64,000 bases of DNA from Physcomitrium patens (GCF_000002425.4 NC_037258.1:3773003-3837002), one strand, 5' to 3'. Numbered from the stretch's first letter, positions 11,991-24,772 are shown. Notes: generated from the sequence alone by a model not told the origin. Numbers and translations are program-made.

Positions 11991-14039
11991 GTGCCGGATT
12001 GTTTCATAATTTGGTTTTAGATTTTTTGTGTGTTTGTTTTCTTTGTTATGTTTTTGTTTTTTTTTTTGTTTTCTTTTGTTAAGGGTGTTGTTCGTTGAGG
12101 GGTGTGGAGGACAGTGGTTTTTTTTTTTTTAAATGATGATCCCAAGTTTTGTTTTAGTTTTTGTCGTGGTTTGGATTAGCTTATTTATCTTATTTTCATT
12201 TGAATGATAAAAGGATGTTTTTAGAGTGGGTATTTATTGGTCTTCCATTTGGTGACATGTTGTTGTTGAGCATCTTGGTTTTGTGTCTATGTTAAGTTGA
12301 TTGAAATGCAAGGTGTTTGAAAAGGGATTGTAATTGTGTATGGAAGATTAAAGCATTGTAGGTGGTAGGAAGATGATAATTTACTTTATTAAGATGTAAA
12401 GTTGACTAGAAATTTGTCAAAAAAGAAATTGCTATGAAGATAGTTAATGATATGAAAATCTTCATGGTGGTTTTTTTGGTATCATGAATTTGTGTTATTA
12501 GTTTTTAATTTTTTTTAGAAATAATAATAATAATAATTATAAAAACATAAAATAAAGTGAAGTAAATTAATACATGATTATGTGGCTTATTATAATTGTA
12601 TTATAAAACTTATCAAATGTCACTTGTTATCAATTTTATAGTAATATTGCATTCATAAAATTAATTATCAACTAACTTATAACTTACACTTATTCTTTAC
12701 TTTTACTTTTCTACTTATAAAAGTGAAGTGACTTCTTAACCTTACTAACTTATTTTTATCAAAGTTAGCATCAAAATTATTACTTGTGTTTAATACTTTT
12801 TATATGATATCATCTTATCATGGTCTAACAATCCTTAAAAATATTACAATCAATCTATTCTAATCATCAAATTTTTTAATATTATTTTAAATAATTATGT
12901 GATTTATCTTTGTTATTTTATAATCAATTTATAAATGGTAGCATTAAAGTAAAAAAATATTGGTTTTTAATTATCATTATTAATGATTATATATATTTTT
13001 ATGTTTAGATTTAAGAATGTAAAATCTGTTAATATTATATACTTTAAAAGTAAATACATCTATATTTTTTATATAAGTTAATAAGAATTAATATAATATT
13101 ATAATACAAAAATTTAATACACAAAAAATCAGTTTATCAATTGAATTAATAAAAATAAAAAATAAAAAATTATATACTTAATTAAAATAAATATTATAAT
13201 AGAATAAATTCTACTTAGATAATCCATAAATTTTGATTGTGTGTATTATGCATGTACATTAGTTAACATCTTAGTATCAAATTAAAAGATTTACTAACAA
13301 TTTTAAATAAGTACCTCACATATAAGTATCTATGTTTTAAATATAAAAATATTTTTATTACAATAAGAACATATTAAAGGTATAAAGACAAGATATTAAG
13401 AAATAGAAGAAATAAAAAATTCTAAGTTAAAAGGAAGATTAAATACAAGACTTAAAACTATATAATATTTAGGTTCTTCTGAAACTTATCTTAGTAAGAG
13501 TAAGTTGTCTTATTTCTTTCTTTTTAATTTACACTATGTCAATTAGGTTCAATAAAATCTTTTTAGAGAAGATATATGAGATTAATCAGATGTTCTTAAA
13601 GTCTAAAAACCTTCTACAAAGACCTCTAAAAGATTATAAAGGATTGTATAAGCTTAGTTATTTTAGTCACATTATATGTTTTTAATAGTTCTACTATTTA
13701 ATTTAATAATAGAATTATATTAAAGAATATTAATTAAATAATATATCAATAAAAAATCTTTTAAATATTAATTATACATCTTAATAAAATATAATTAATT
13801 TAATGTATAGATTTTGATTAGTTGGTTTATTTTTAGATTAATATTAAAGTGGCAACAATAGTGTTAGTAGATTCACACATCTCACAATGTTTAATATGTA
13901 TTGGAAGAAATAAAGTAGTATACCTTGAATGGATCATGTTGGATAATTCTTTACATTGTACATGATAGAAGGAACTTGCTTACATCATCTTGGCTATAAT
14001 CAAAGGTCATTTGTATCAAGTTATTTGTTTTAAAAGAAA
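11991..14039. other. AT-rich spacer, no gene seen
   Basis: Extremely AT-rich DNA with T runs near 12,058 and 12,118, short AAT repeats near 12,520, and stops in all frames. The part nearest 14,000 may be the decayed leader or LTR of the copia remnant that follows, but no paired LTR was recognised. Confidence 0.4.
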
Positions 14040-17000
14040 AGAAGTTAACATATTTAACAATCTATATTTACAAGGACCAATAATTGCTTTAGATCTCTTA
14101 TTTACATTATCTTCAATTGAATGCTAAAGTTGTGTGCAGTTAAACTTCCAAAACTATATCTTCTTAGGCAAAATAAGAATTTTTGTTTGTGTTAAAGACA
14201 TTGTTGTTCTAACCTTAAATGGTCTATCAAGAAATTGATTGACTTTTAAGCAAATTCAAAAAAAAAAACTTACATTATCTATCTTTTTTAAATTAAAAAG
14301 ATTACTTTTACAAGAAAAAGTCAGCCATCAACTTAAGAAAAGTAGAAATAATAAAGAAGAGGTATTATACACAAAAAGATTTTTTCATGACATAATAGCC
14401 AAAAGGAAAAGTTATAATCAAAATTTTAAAAGTTATTTTTTTAGACATCATCGTCAAAGAAGAGAATATAATCTTTATCTATTTGCAAGAAACATCAATA
14501 CAAAAAATTGAGAACGTGGATCAAAACATACCATCCTTTGCGACAAATGTGGCAAATTTGGTCATGTTGCATGAGAATGTGATGTAAAGATGTTGAAAAG
14601 CCAAATAGAAAAACTACAACTACAACTACAACTATATAGACTAAAGAAGACCAATTATATCAATATTATTGAAGATGATGAAGAAAAAGATCTAATGCAT
14701 CCATCAATGAAAGCTACTAAGAATGCATGTTTTAATGCATTTGACTTTGATAATATATAATTCTTGGATTTTGAAGCCAATTTTCATGTAATTAAAAACA
14801 AATAATTATTTACAAAAATCAAAGAATCAAATATTTCTAATATTAAAAGAATTAGAGGACAAAATTTTCTTATAATTAGACAAGAAAGTATATCTATTGA
14901 AAATTATTTTAAAAAAATAAAAGAAATAAAAAATATTCTTTATGTTTCTAGTATAAAAAAAAACTTCTTATTTGTTTAAAAATTTGATGATTTGGAAATG
15001 CAATATTATTCAATTCTACATCATATTGCATATTTGACAAAGATAATTCTAAAAGTATTTATATACAAGAAAATTAAGTAAAAAAAATCTTTACCATATA
15101 AAAGAAAAAGATAATAATTTAATATTGGCTACTTCATTATCAATAGAAGAAAACATCATAAACATCAACATACAACCAAATGATATAAATATATCAAAAA
15201 TATTTCAAGTTTCTAAAGATAAAATTTGTCTATGGCATAAGAAGATTTTTCACTTCAACTTCTAATCATTATATTAATTGTCAAATCAAAGGTAAGTTAG
15301 TAGATTACTACAAATGTTTTTATGGAAAGAAATTTGTATAAACTATGTCTATAGGAAATTACACAAAAAACATATTCTTAAAAAAAAAAGTTAATTCATA
15401 ACTAAACTATTAGAAATTATTCATTTTGACTTATGTGGCTCATTACCAATTTTTTCAATAAAGAAAAAAAATATATTTTGACTTTTATTGATGACTACAT
15501 ACAAAAGACTTGATTATGCTTTTTATAAGAAAAATTATAAATAATTGATAAGTTCAAAGAATTTAAGAAATTAATAGAAAATCCAAATAGAAAGATCAAA
15601 TGTTTGAGAATAAATTGCAGAGGAAGATATCTATTAAATGAATTTTTAAGTTTTTATAGACAAGAAGGAATTAAAAGAGATTTCAAAATGACTTATTATT
15701 TCCAATAGAATGGTTTAGCAGAAAGAAAAAAAAAAGATCAATCTTAGAAGGGATTAGAAGTATCATTAGTAGAACAAAAATACTTAAATATTCAAAATAA
15801 ATATCCAAAAAAAGCCTTACATTGGATGACACCAAAAGAAGCTTTCTCTGGACATAAGCCAAATCTTTTATACTTATGTGTATTTGGATGTGTAGCCTAT
15901 TGCTATATTCTTTTAATATATAGGAATAAATTAGATTCAAAAGCTTTATCTATCTAATTTATTGGATATAATAAAAATAGAAATATATATCAATATTATG
16001 ACCTTCTCAAATATAAGATAATTATTTTTAGAGATGTATCTTTTGATAAAGAAAAAATTGATTTAAAAATCGATATGTCTATAATCTCAATATCAAAAGA
16101 AAATATTAATTTGTTGATTAATCAGAACATACTATCTAGCAATATAAGATAAAATATTATTATCTTATCTTTTGACAGAAAAACATTCACTAAACCAACA
16201 ATTTTTTTTAATAAAATGAGTCAATGATGAATATTCTATTGGAAAAACATTAAATTAAAATTGTATTGATAGATATAGTCTTGATTCTTCACTTAAGACA
16301 ACTCTTCTTCTATGCAAATCCATGAGACTTAAGAAAATCAACATAAAATAAAATTATTATTATATTTATGTATCCACAAAAGATTATAATATATGCTACT
16401 TGGCTTTGAAAAGTTCAAACATTACAAAACAAAGAATTAAACATTCAAGAAAAAAACATTGATTTTATTCAAGCCTATAATGATATAAGCTAGAAAAGAG
16501 AAATGAAAGAAGAAATGGATTCTATTATCAAGAATGAAACTTGGACATTAAAAGAATTACTTGAAAAAAAATGTCATATTTTATCAAAGTAAATCTTTAA
16601 GTTAAAACCTGACAAGAATAATCAATTATGTAGAAAGAAAACTAGATAAGTTGGAAGAGGTTTGAGCAAAGGAAAGATATAGATTTCATAAAAACCTTTG
16701 ATCTTGTTTTAAAATAATTAACTATTCAAACAACTATAATTTTAAAAATTATCAATAATTAAAATATATATCATATAAATATAAAAATAACATTTTTTAA
16801 TGGCATACTTAAGAAAAAAATATATATACAACAATCAAATGGATTCATTTGCCTTGGAAATGAAAGATTAATGTACTAACTTAACAAATCTATCTATGGA
16901 TTGAAACAACTACATAGAGTTTGATAAAAAAGAATTGATTGTGTTCTAAAAGATATAGATATGACCAAAAGGGATTTTGATGCAAACTTGTATTACATGC

Positions 17001-17640
17001 ACAAAGACGGTTATATTATTATTCTTATGTTATATATTGAGAACTTATTTATGACACCAAGATTATAACTTGGTTAAAAAAATACATTAAAAATACTTTT
17101 TGAAATGGTGGACCTTGATATTATTTAAAGATATTTAGAAGTTAATTTTGACAAAATATCAAATAGAATATCTATACACTCAAAAAAATATGCAAGTAAT
17201 ATTTGGAAGCAATTTGGAATGTTGGATTGTAAATTTACATACCCATTACTACTAGAGGGATTAATACTTACCAATAATAATTCAACCTTGTATAACACAA
17301 TAATATTTTATCAATTAAATGAAAAACTTATATTTCATACTATTAATAGATTAGATATTACATATGTACTTAGTAGAATTAGAAATTTTATGTCTAAACT
17401 AGAGAAGATATATTTGAAAGAAGAAAAAAATATTTTATGTTATATTAAGCAAGCAATAGACTATAGCATATACTATTTATAAGAAGCTTCTTGTATTATA
17501 ATTGGATTTATAAATATAGATTGGAGCTCTTATACAAAGACTTAAAGATTAATTGGTTCATATATTTTCACCATGAGAGGTGGTCCCATTACATGAAAAA
17601 ATAAACATCAATTGAGTATAATGCCTTGTAATTTTTTAAT
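14040..17640 (+). mobile_element. Decayed Ty1/copia retrotransposon
   Basis: Domains appear in copia order on the + strand, all broken by stops and frameshifts. A gag zinc knuckle CX2CX4HX4C is at 14539-14580 (CDKCGKFGHVA, then a stop, then ECD). An integrase core is at about 15,420-15,740, where the region equivalent to the second catalytic Asp reads RINCRGRY and is followed by GIKRDF and NGLAERK. Reverse transcriptase covers about 16,480-17,060, with the YVDD box decayed to YIEN (17033-17044). RNase H follows to about 17,640 (GFINIDWSS and a GGGxxxWxxKKQ-like end). Integrase before reverse transcriptase is diagnostic of copia. No LTRs were recognised and no protein can be made. Confidence 0.8.
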
Positions 17641-18296
17641 TTTTAATTTTTTCTCATATCTTAAGTAATGTATTATTATTATTCATATAAATTTCTATTA
17701 TAGATATTTATACAATAGAAATTTCTGACCAAGAAATTATTTTAATATATTAATATCAAAAAAAAAAAAAACATTGTCTTGTGGTCATCATTTGATCAAT
17801 ATCTTTACTATTGCTAAAAATTAAATTGAGGTCTATATCATGGTAAGATATTCTACTACCAATAAACCTTCAATACTTCTTTTTATGCTTGCAACTTTGC
17901 TATTGTTGAAAATCAAATCCAAGCTTGTTCAACAATACTCATGCATCATAGTCTTGCATGGAGTTAGATATATTAAATCTATTTATACTTTGGTGACATA
18001 AAAAATTTCTATATTACAAAATTCAACATTTGGTTCTTTATATGTAATTTTCAAATATCTCAATATTAAGATTTATTAAAGTACACAATTTTATCATCAC
18101 ATCATGTTTTTTTTTTTTTTTATTATATATAAACATCCAATTGCACTTAATGAACTTTGCATTGAACATTGTTGTATTACATGTGTTCATACTTAAAAAT
18201 GTATTAAGCACTTAAATATAGAAAGTATGTAAAAATACAATAATAATCCTATAAATTCTAATAGAATATTAAAGATATATATATATCTACTATAAT
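17641..18296. other. AT-rich spacer between copia remnant and chromovirus A'
   Basis: Low-complexity AT-rich DNA including A and T runs near 17,758 and 18,108. It may hold the decayed 3' end of the copia element. No gene seen. Confidence 0.4.
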
Positions 18297-18823
18297 TGTT
18301 ACTTAGGTAATATGAATAAATAGAAGTAAGTAGAAGTAGATTGATTTCATAATACCTTCTAAAAAAGCTTCTTAGAAGCTTTTTAGATGTTGTTTTGACT
18401 TTACATATGTTTGTAGTTGATTGATAGGTTAGAAACTTGGTCAACAAGCTAACTACATGCCATATGTATTGATAACTTATAAAACAAGCTAATTATATAT
18501 TGTCCATATAGAAAACTTACCTTATAAGTCAAGATACATGTCATACAAAGTCAACACATTTTTGGAGGTCCTATAAAACATCACTATATAGATTTTAAAT
18601 AGATAGTATATATAGAGGTAAGAAAGAAGTCTTCTTCACTCTTTTCAATTCTTTTCTTATTTCTTATTTAGTTTCAAAAGTCTCTAGTTTTCTTATCTTT
18701 TGGCAATAGCCATTCTATATATATATTTTTTTAATATATATGCTTTTTTGTTTCTATTTTTTCATATTTCTTTAGAAGAGTCTCACTTATTTATTTGCTT
18801 TCATTAAGTTCTTGTCCTTGACA
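18297..18823 (+). repeat. 5' LTR of A'
   Basis: Aligns along its length with the LTRs of element A, with heavy C-to-T and G-to-A change. It starts near TGTTAC and ends TTGACA. The TATA box TATATATA is at 18607-18614; the predicted transcript start at 18638-18650 (ACTCTTTTCAATT) pairs with the 13 nt directly after the LTR, 18824-18836, at 12 of 13 positions. Confidence 0.8.
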
Positions 18824-19531
18824 AATTGACAAGAGTGTACCTATAATATTAGAGCTTTATCTTCTCTTGATTAAGAGTAGATTATCTCTTTCTCTTGATA
18901 AGACATAAGTATATTAGAAGTTGTAGATTACCCTCTTCTAAACTAATATTATTCTTAGTATTTTCTTTATTTTTAAGTCCTCTCTTCTACTTGTCTTGAG
19001 CAATATTAGAAACTTTTTTTTTCTAAGTATTATTATAGTAGAGCTTCTTAAAATAAAGAATACAATAGCTCAAATCTAAGAGTATTGAGGGAATTGATAC
19101 TTACAATGTATCAACTTAGTTTATTGCTACTAGGAACAATAAAAATGGCAAGAAGTAAAGATACAGATAAAGTTGGAGCTGCTTCAATATCTACACCAAA
19201 TCACATCCCTTTTTCTATAACAAAATATCTTTCTAATATTAGAAAGCCTAGAGTTATCTTATCTAAGAAGTTTGATGGCACAAGATAGAAATTTTGAAGA
19301 TTTATCAATCAAATATAATTTGTGATTGAACTTCAATTCCAAAACTATCCAGCACTAGGATTAGAAGTTAGATTCATTGCTATACTTCTTTCAAGTTTGA
19401 TATTATCATGTTTTTTATCTTTTCTTTCACTACTTGATCCAATATTGAATAATCTAGAGGTTTTTTTTTGGCATAGTTTTGATTTATGTATGAAAAATAT
19501 GATGTAATTTGTATTACAACCAATAAGATTT
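18824..19531 (+). pseudogene. A' leader and N-terminal gag fragment
   Basis: Begins with the candidate self-priming site, then a leader and a gag start similar to that of element A (for example the ITKYLSNIRKPRVILSKKFD region at about 19,222-19,279). It is broken by stops and cut at 19531, where element A inserted between GATTT duplications. Confidence 0.75.
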
Positions 19532-20062
19532 TGTCACGGCCATAATCATGTAAGCTAATAATTACATAAAAAGTAGATAAAAGTAAGTTAATTCTATAAT
19601 ATTTAATATAGAAGCTTCCTAGAAACTTTCTAGATGCTGCTTTGACTTCATAGGTGTCTTTAATTGACTTTTTGGATTAGAAACGTGGTCAACAAGTTGG
19701 CCATGTGCCACACATGTTGTTAGCTTGAAGATCAAGCTAATTATGTGGCCCACACGTAGAAAAACTTGCCTTGTAAGTGAAAGCATGTGTCCTACAAAGT
19801 CAACACATATTGGAGGTCCTATAGAACGTCGCCACGTAGCCCCTAGTTAGATAGTATATATAGAGATAAGAGTGAAGGCTTCTTCACTCTTGTCAACTCC
19901 TTTCTTGCTTCTAGTCCAGGTTCAAGAGTCTTTAGTTTCTTGTCTTGTGGCAATAGCCATTCCTGTTTCCTTTTAATATACCTACTTGTTTATATTTTGA
20001 CTTATTATATCGAGATAGCCTTTTTGTGTATATTTTCTCTCATCGAGTCTTTGTCCTTGACA
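19532..20062 (+). repeat. 5' LTR of element A
   Basis: 531 bp, TGTCACGG...TTGACA. It differs from the 3' LTR by about ten substitutions and lacks about 20 bp of the GTAGAAGTAAG-type repeat near its start. The promoter lies in the second half. Confidence 0.93.
19855..19896 (+). promoter_or_regulatory. LTR promoter: TATA box and predicted transcript start
   Basis: TATATATA at 19855-19862. The sequence 31 nt downstream, ACTCTTGTCAA (19886-19896), lies where plant transcription normally starts. Between them is a hairpin (AAGAGTGAAG / CTTCACTCTT). The start sequence is exactly complementary to 20065-20075 just after the LTR. TATA and complementarity are seen directly; the start site is predicted from spacing. 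Confidence 0.65.
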
Positions 20063-20094
20063 GATTGACAAGAGTACACTTACAATATCAGAGC
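20063..20094 (+). other. Candidate self-priming site and relic tRNA primer site
   Basis: Two nucleotides after the LTR, TTGACAAGAGT (20065-20075) is the exact reverse complement of the predicted first 11 nt of the transcript. Further on, TATCAGAGC (20086-20094) matches the core of the usual initiator-Met tRNA site TGGTATCAGAGC, but the essential TGG is replaced and the site is displaced about 20 nt from the LTR. Family-wide conservation of the first motif suggests it is the functional primer site; this is inference. Confidence 0.6.
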
Positions 20095-20273
20095 TTTGTT
20101 TTTCTTGAGTGAGAGTGGATTACCCCTTTCTCTTGATAAGACATAAGCGTATTAGAAGTTTGCAGATTACCCACTTCTAAAGTGATATTGTTCTTAGTAT
20201 CTTCTTTGTTATCAAGTCTTTCTTTTCTTTTGTCTTGAGCAGTATCAAACAATTTTTTTTTCTTAGTGTCATT

Positions 20274-21278
20274 ATGGCAGAGCTTGTTGAAATGAAGAGT
20301 GCAATGGCACAAATGCAAGAGCAAATGAGGGAGTTAATGCTTGCGATGCATCAACTCAATTCACCAACACATGAAAGAACAAGAATAGCAGAAAGTGGGG
20401 ATATAGAGATGATCGGAGCTGCTTCAACATCTACAACAAATCACGTTCCTTCTCCAATTGTACAACACCCTATAAGCACTAGAGAACCAAGAATTGCCTT
20501 ACCCGAGAAATTTGATGGTACGAGATCTAAGTTTCGAGGGTTTATCAATTAAGTACAATTGGCAATTGAACTTCAACCGCAAAGCTATCCAACTCCAGGA
20601 TCACAAGTCAGGTTTATTGGCACTCTACTTTCTGGTTCTGCATTGTCGTGGTTTTCGTCTTTTCTTGAACAACGAAATCCAATATTGGACAATTTGGAAG
20701 CTTTTTTGGCAGAGTTTCGATCTATGTATGGTGAACACGATGCAACTCGTGTTGCAACAAATAAGATCCGAATTCTGCGACAAAGAAATCGCTCAGTAAC
20801 AGTATATGCTTCACAATTTTGACAACTTGCAATTGACATCAAGTGGGATGATGCTGCATTCATCAATCAATTTCTTTATGGATTGCAATACGAAGTAAAG
20901 AAATTGATGCTCAACTTACCTGATCCTCAAACTTTGAGTCAAGCAATCGATTTTGCGGTAAAATGTGATAATCGACTTTTTGAATTTCGATCTGAGAATC
21001 ATTCACGGGAACCTCAACGTTATTACTCAATGGCAACATCAACATCTTTGCCAAACGTACATTCGGAAGTAGAAGACATGCAAATTGACGCGGTATGTTT
21101 TAAACCCCTAACTGAGCAAGAAAAGATTCATCGTCGTCAAGAAGGATTATGTTTATATTGCGGAGAACCTAAGCACACTGCTCAACATTGTCCAAAGAAG
21201 CGACGCAACTATAAAATGAGGGGTACGACGGTCAAAGAAAACAACATGTCAGAAAACGGATTCGTCCAGCTACAATAG
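20274..21278 (+). pseudogene. gag of element A, two in-frame stops
   Basis: Starts at ATG 20274 (MAELVEMKSAMAQMQ) after a 211-nt leader and stays in one frame to TAG at 21276-21278. An N-terminal coiled-coil-like stretch is followed by a Retrotrans_gag-type capsid region (GTLLSGSALSWFSSFLEQ, about 20,620-20,670) and a CX2CX4HX4C zinc knuckle at 21150-21191 (CLYCGEPKHTAQHC). Stops at 20550-20552 (TAA) and 20820-20822 (TGA) interrupt it; the related element C still has Arg at the second position, so that stop is a C-to-T change of CGA. The protein would form the particle and package RNA. pol follows 5 nt later in another frame. Confidence 0.85.
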
Positions 21279-21283
21279 GGACC

Positions 21284-24200
21284 ATGCAGCTGGAACCTTG
21301 TACAATTCCTAATGAAGGTCCTATCCTCTCCTCAAAACCCTCTCCTTGTTTTATAATAGACTTATATTTAGGACCTAAGAATTACAAAGCCTCTACTTTA
21401 TTAGATTCAGGAGCCTCAGCATGTTTTTTAGATGAACAATTTGTTAAAAGTCGTAAAATACCTTTTGTACAAAAACCTAAACCAGTACATGTAGAAGTCA
21501 TAGATGGTCGTCCCTTGTCTTTTGGAGATGTCACTCATGAAACTCATCCTATAAAAGTAACAATAGACGGTCATGATAGCTACATAGCTTTTAACATAAT
21601 TAAATCTCTGTCCAATCCAGTTACTTTAGGTTTATCCTGGCTAGAAAAATATAACCCTCGAATAGATTGGAATTCGTGTAAACTTGACTTTTCCCAGAGC
21701 GTTATTAATAGTTTTACTAACCAAGTAAAAAATTATAAGTCTAGTATAGTAAAACCCGTACTGATAGGTGCAAAAGCATTTATACACGCAGCAAAAGAAG
21801 GATCAAGTTTTGCTATTTATACTGCACCTATTTCTGAAAACGTAAAGACTTCAAGTGGCATTCCAAGTCAATATCAAGAATATGAAGACGTTTTTGAGAA
21901 AAAGAATGCAGATATTCTTCCTGAGCATCGCCCATATGATTGTTCAATTGACCTCAAGGAAGGAACTCAGCCACCATTTGGACCAATTTACAGTTTATCG
22001 CAAGATGAGATGGCTGAACTTAAGACATATATTGACGAGAATTTAGCAAAGAATTTCATACGCCATTCAAAATCTCCAGCAGGAGCTCCAATTCTATTCG
22101 TAAAGAAAAAAGATGGATCTTTACGAATGTGTATTGATTATCGACGACTCAACAAGATCACAATCAAGAACAGATATCCATTACCTTTGATATCAGGACT
22201 CCTTGACCAGTTGAATCAAGCTAAGATCTATACAAAAATAGATCTAAGAGGAGCATATAATCTAGTACGGATCAAAGAAGGAGATGAATGAAAGACTGCG
22301 TTTCGAAGCAGGTATGGACATTTCGAATATAATGTCATGCCCTTTGGACTCACGAATGCACCAGCTGCTTTTCAACATCTCATGAATGATGTATTTCGTG
22401 AATTCTTAGACAATTTTGTCGTCTGCTATCTAGACAATATCCTGATCTATTCTAAGAACGTCGAAGAACATGAAATACATGTTTGTCAAGTATTACAAAA
22501 ACTTAGAGATGCAGGATTGTACGCCAAGATGGAAAAGTGTGTATTTCACACTACTCAAGTTGACTTTTTAGGATACATCATTTCAAATGATGGTCTCATG
22601 ATGGATTCTAAGAAAGTCCAAACAATCATAGATTGGAAGATTCCAAGGACAGTAAAAGATGTCCAATGTTTCTTGGGATTTACCAATTACTATCGGATCT
22701 TCATCAAAGATTTCTCACGAGTTGCAGCTCCACTTACACACTTGACTAGTAAAGATAAATTTCAATGGAATCAAGAAGCGGAAGCAGCATTTGAAGCCTT
22801 GAAGACATCGTTTGTCTCTGCACCAGTCTTATATCGTATTGACTTTTCCAAGGCATTTTTTATAGAAACAGATGCATCAGATTTTGCCTTGGGTGCAGTT
22901 TTATCACAAATGGGAACAGATGACAAACTTCATCCGATAGCTTTTCATTCAAGAAAATTCTCAGCAGCCGAGATCAATTATGAGATCCACGATAAAGAAC
23001 TTCTTGCGATCGTGGATTCCTTTCAAGAATGGCGTCATTATCTAGAAGGCGCTTCTAGTCCAATCACTGTGTATACAGATCACAAGAACCTCGAGTATTT
23101 CATGTCAGCATGTGTATTAAATCGTTGTCAAGCTCGTTGGAGTATGTCTTTTTCAAGATTCGAGTTCATTATCACTTATCGGCCAGGAAAACAACAAGGT
23201 TTGTCCGATGCCCTATCTAGACATTCTTATTTTGCACTAAAAGAAGGAGATGCAGCTTTTGAGCAACAAAGAACGGTCCTCTTGAAACCGGAGCAATTTC
23301 ATCTTCGAGCAATGAAATCAACATTGACTGTTGATTCAACTTTTCTTAAGCAAATCCAGTCCAGTATGTCCTCAGACCCTCTTGTTCATGATATCGAGAA
23401 TAATTCTTCCAAGTCTCATGATCCTTCTAAGTTCGAGTTTAAGAATAATCTATTATATTTTGAAGGACGCCTATATGTTCCAGAAGGAGAAGCACGTTTA
23501 CGTGTTCTTCAAGCACGTCATGACTTTTCAGCAGCAGGGCACTTTGGATATAATAAGACTTTGGAACTCATATTAAGAGATTTTTGGTGGCCTTAAATGT
23601 GGAAGTCAGTCAAAGACTTTGTACAATCATGTGATATTTGTTCAAGATCAAAAATTCCTCATCATCGACCTTACGGACTTCTTCAGCCATTACCTATACC
23701 AGAACAACCATGGTCTTTTGTTTCTATGGATTTCATCACAGATCTTCCAAGCTCAAGATCTTATGATTCTATATTTGTGATAGTAGATCGTTTCACCAAG
23801 ATGGCACATTTTGTGCCATGTACAAAATCTATCACAGGTGAAGAAACAGCTAAGCTTTTCATTGATAATATCTATCGCTATCATGGATTATCTAAAGATA
23901 TCATATCGGATAGGGGAACTCAATTTGTGTCAAGATTTTAGAAGACCCTTTTTAAGATTTTAAAAGTGGACATAAAGCTATCTTCGGCTTTCCATCCTCA
24001 AACTAATGGACAAACAGAGCGCGTAAACCAAGTCTTGGAGCAGTATTTAAGGTGTACTATCAACTACCAACAAGATGATTGGATAACCCTTCTGCCATTG
24101 GCAGAGTTTGCTTATAATAATACGGTACATTCTTCCACGCAACAAACACCTTTCTTTGCCAATTATGGCTATCATCCACGACTTGATACTTTTGGTTTTT

Positions 24201-24772
24201 TAAAAGTTGATAATCCTGCAGCAGAAGATATGGCAAATCGGTTGTCAGAGTTACATGCAATAATGAAGACACAATTGAAGGAAGCTCAAGAACGACAAAA
24301 GATAAACGCAGATCTATATCGTAAGGAGCAACCACAACTCAACGTGGGTGATAAGGTATGGCTACTTCGTCGCAATATCAAGACTACTCGACCTTGTGAC
24401 AAGTTGGACTATCGTAGGCTTGGCCCCTTTTCTATTTCTGAACAGATCAACCCAGTTGCATATCGGTTATATCTACCGGAGTCAATGAAGATCCATCCTG
24501 TATTCCACATGTCTCTTCTTGAACCATATAAGACAGTGGATATACAAGGAAGAAGACAAATGCCACTGCCTCCTATAGAAGTAGATAATAATGAAGAATT
24601 TGAAGTGGAAGAGATATTAGACTCAAGGCGGCGCCGAAATAAGCTGGAATATCTTGTTCATTGGCGCGGATATGATATTAGTGAATGCACATGGGAGCCA
24701 TCCAGGAATCTAGCAAATGCATCAGCTAAAGTCAAAGTTTTTCATCAACGACATCCATCGAAATCAAGATGA
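21284..24772 (+). pseudogene. pol of element A: protease, RT, RNase H, integrase, chromodomain
   Basis: One frame from ATG 21284 to TGA 24770-24772. Aspartic protease DSGA is at 21404-21415. Reverse transcriptase spans about 22,000-22,600. Its active-site box reads YLDN (22427-22438) instead of YLDD, removing a catalytic Asp. RNase H is at about 22,860-23,120 (IETDASDF, YTDHKNLE). Integrase has a zinc finger ending in CDIC near 23,630, catalytic D at 23729, D at 23909 and E at 24017. The C-terminal chromodomain is at about 24,585-24,745 (EVEEILDSR, YLVHWRGY, CTWEP) with F/W/W cage positions, expected to bind methylated histone H3 and steer insertion to heterochromatin. Three stops break it: TGA 22289-22291 (copy A' has TGG here), TAA 23594-23596, TAG 23939-23941. 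Confidence 0.93.

Noticed and set aside
11298..11991. Several 80-130 codon frames upstream of the kinase
   Set aside because: They overlap each other on both strands, have low-complexity Leu, Ser and His runs, and lie in the kinase leader and promoter.
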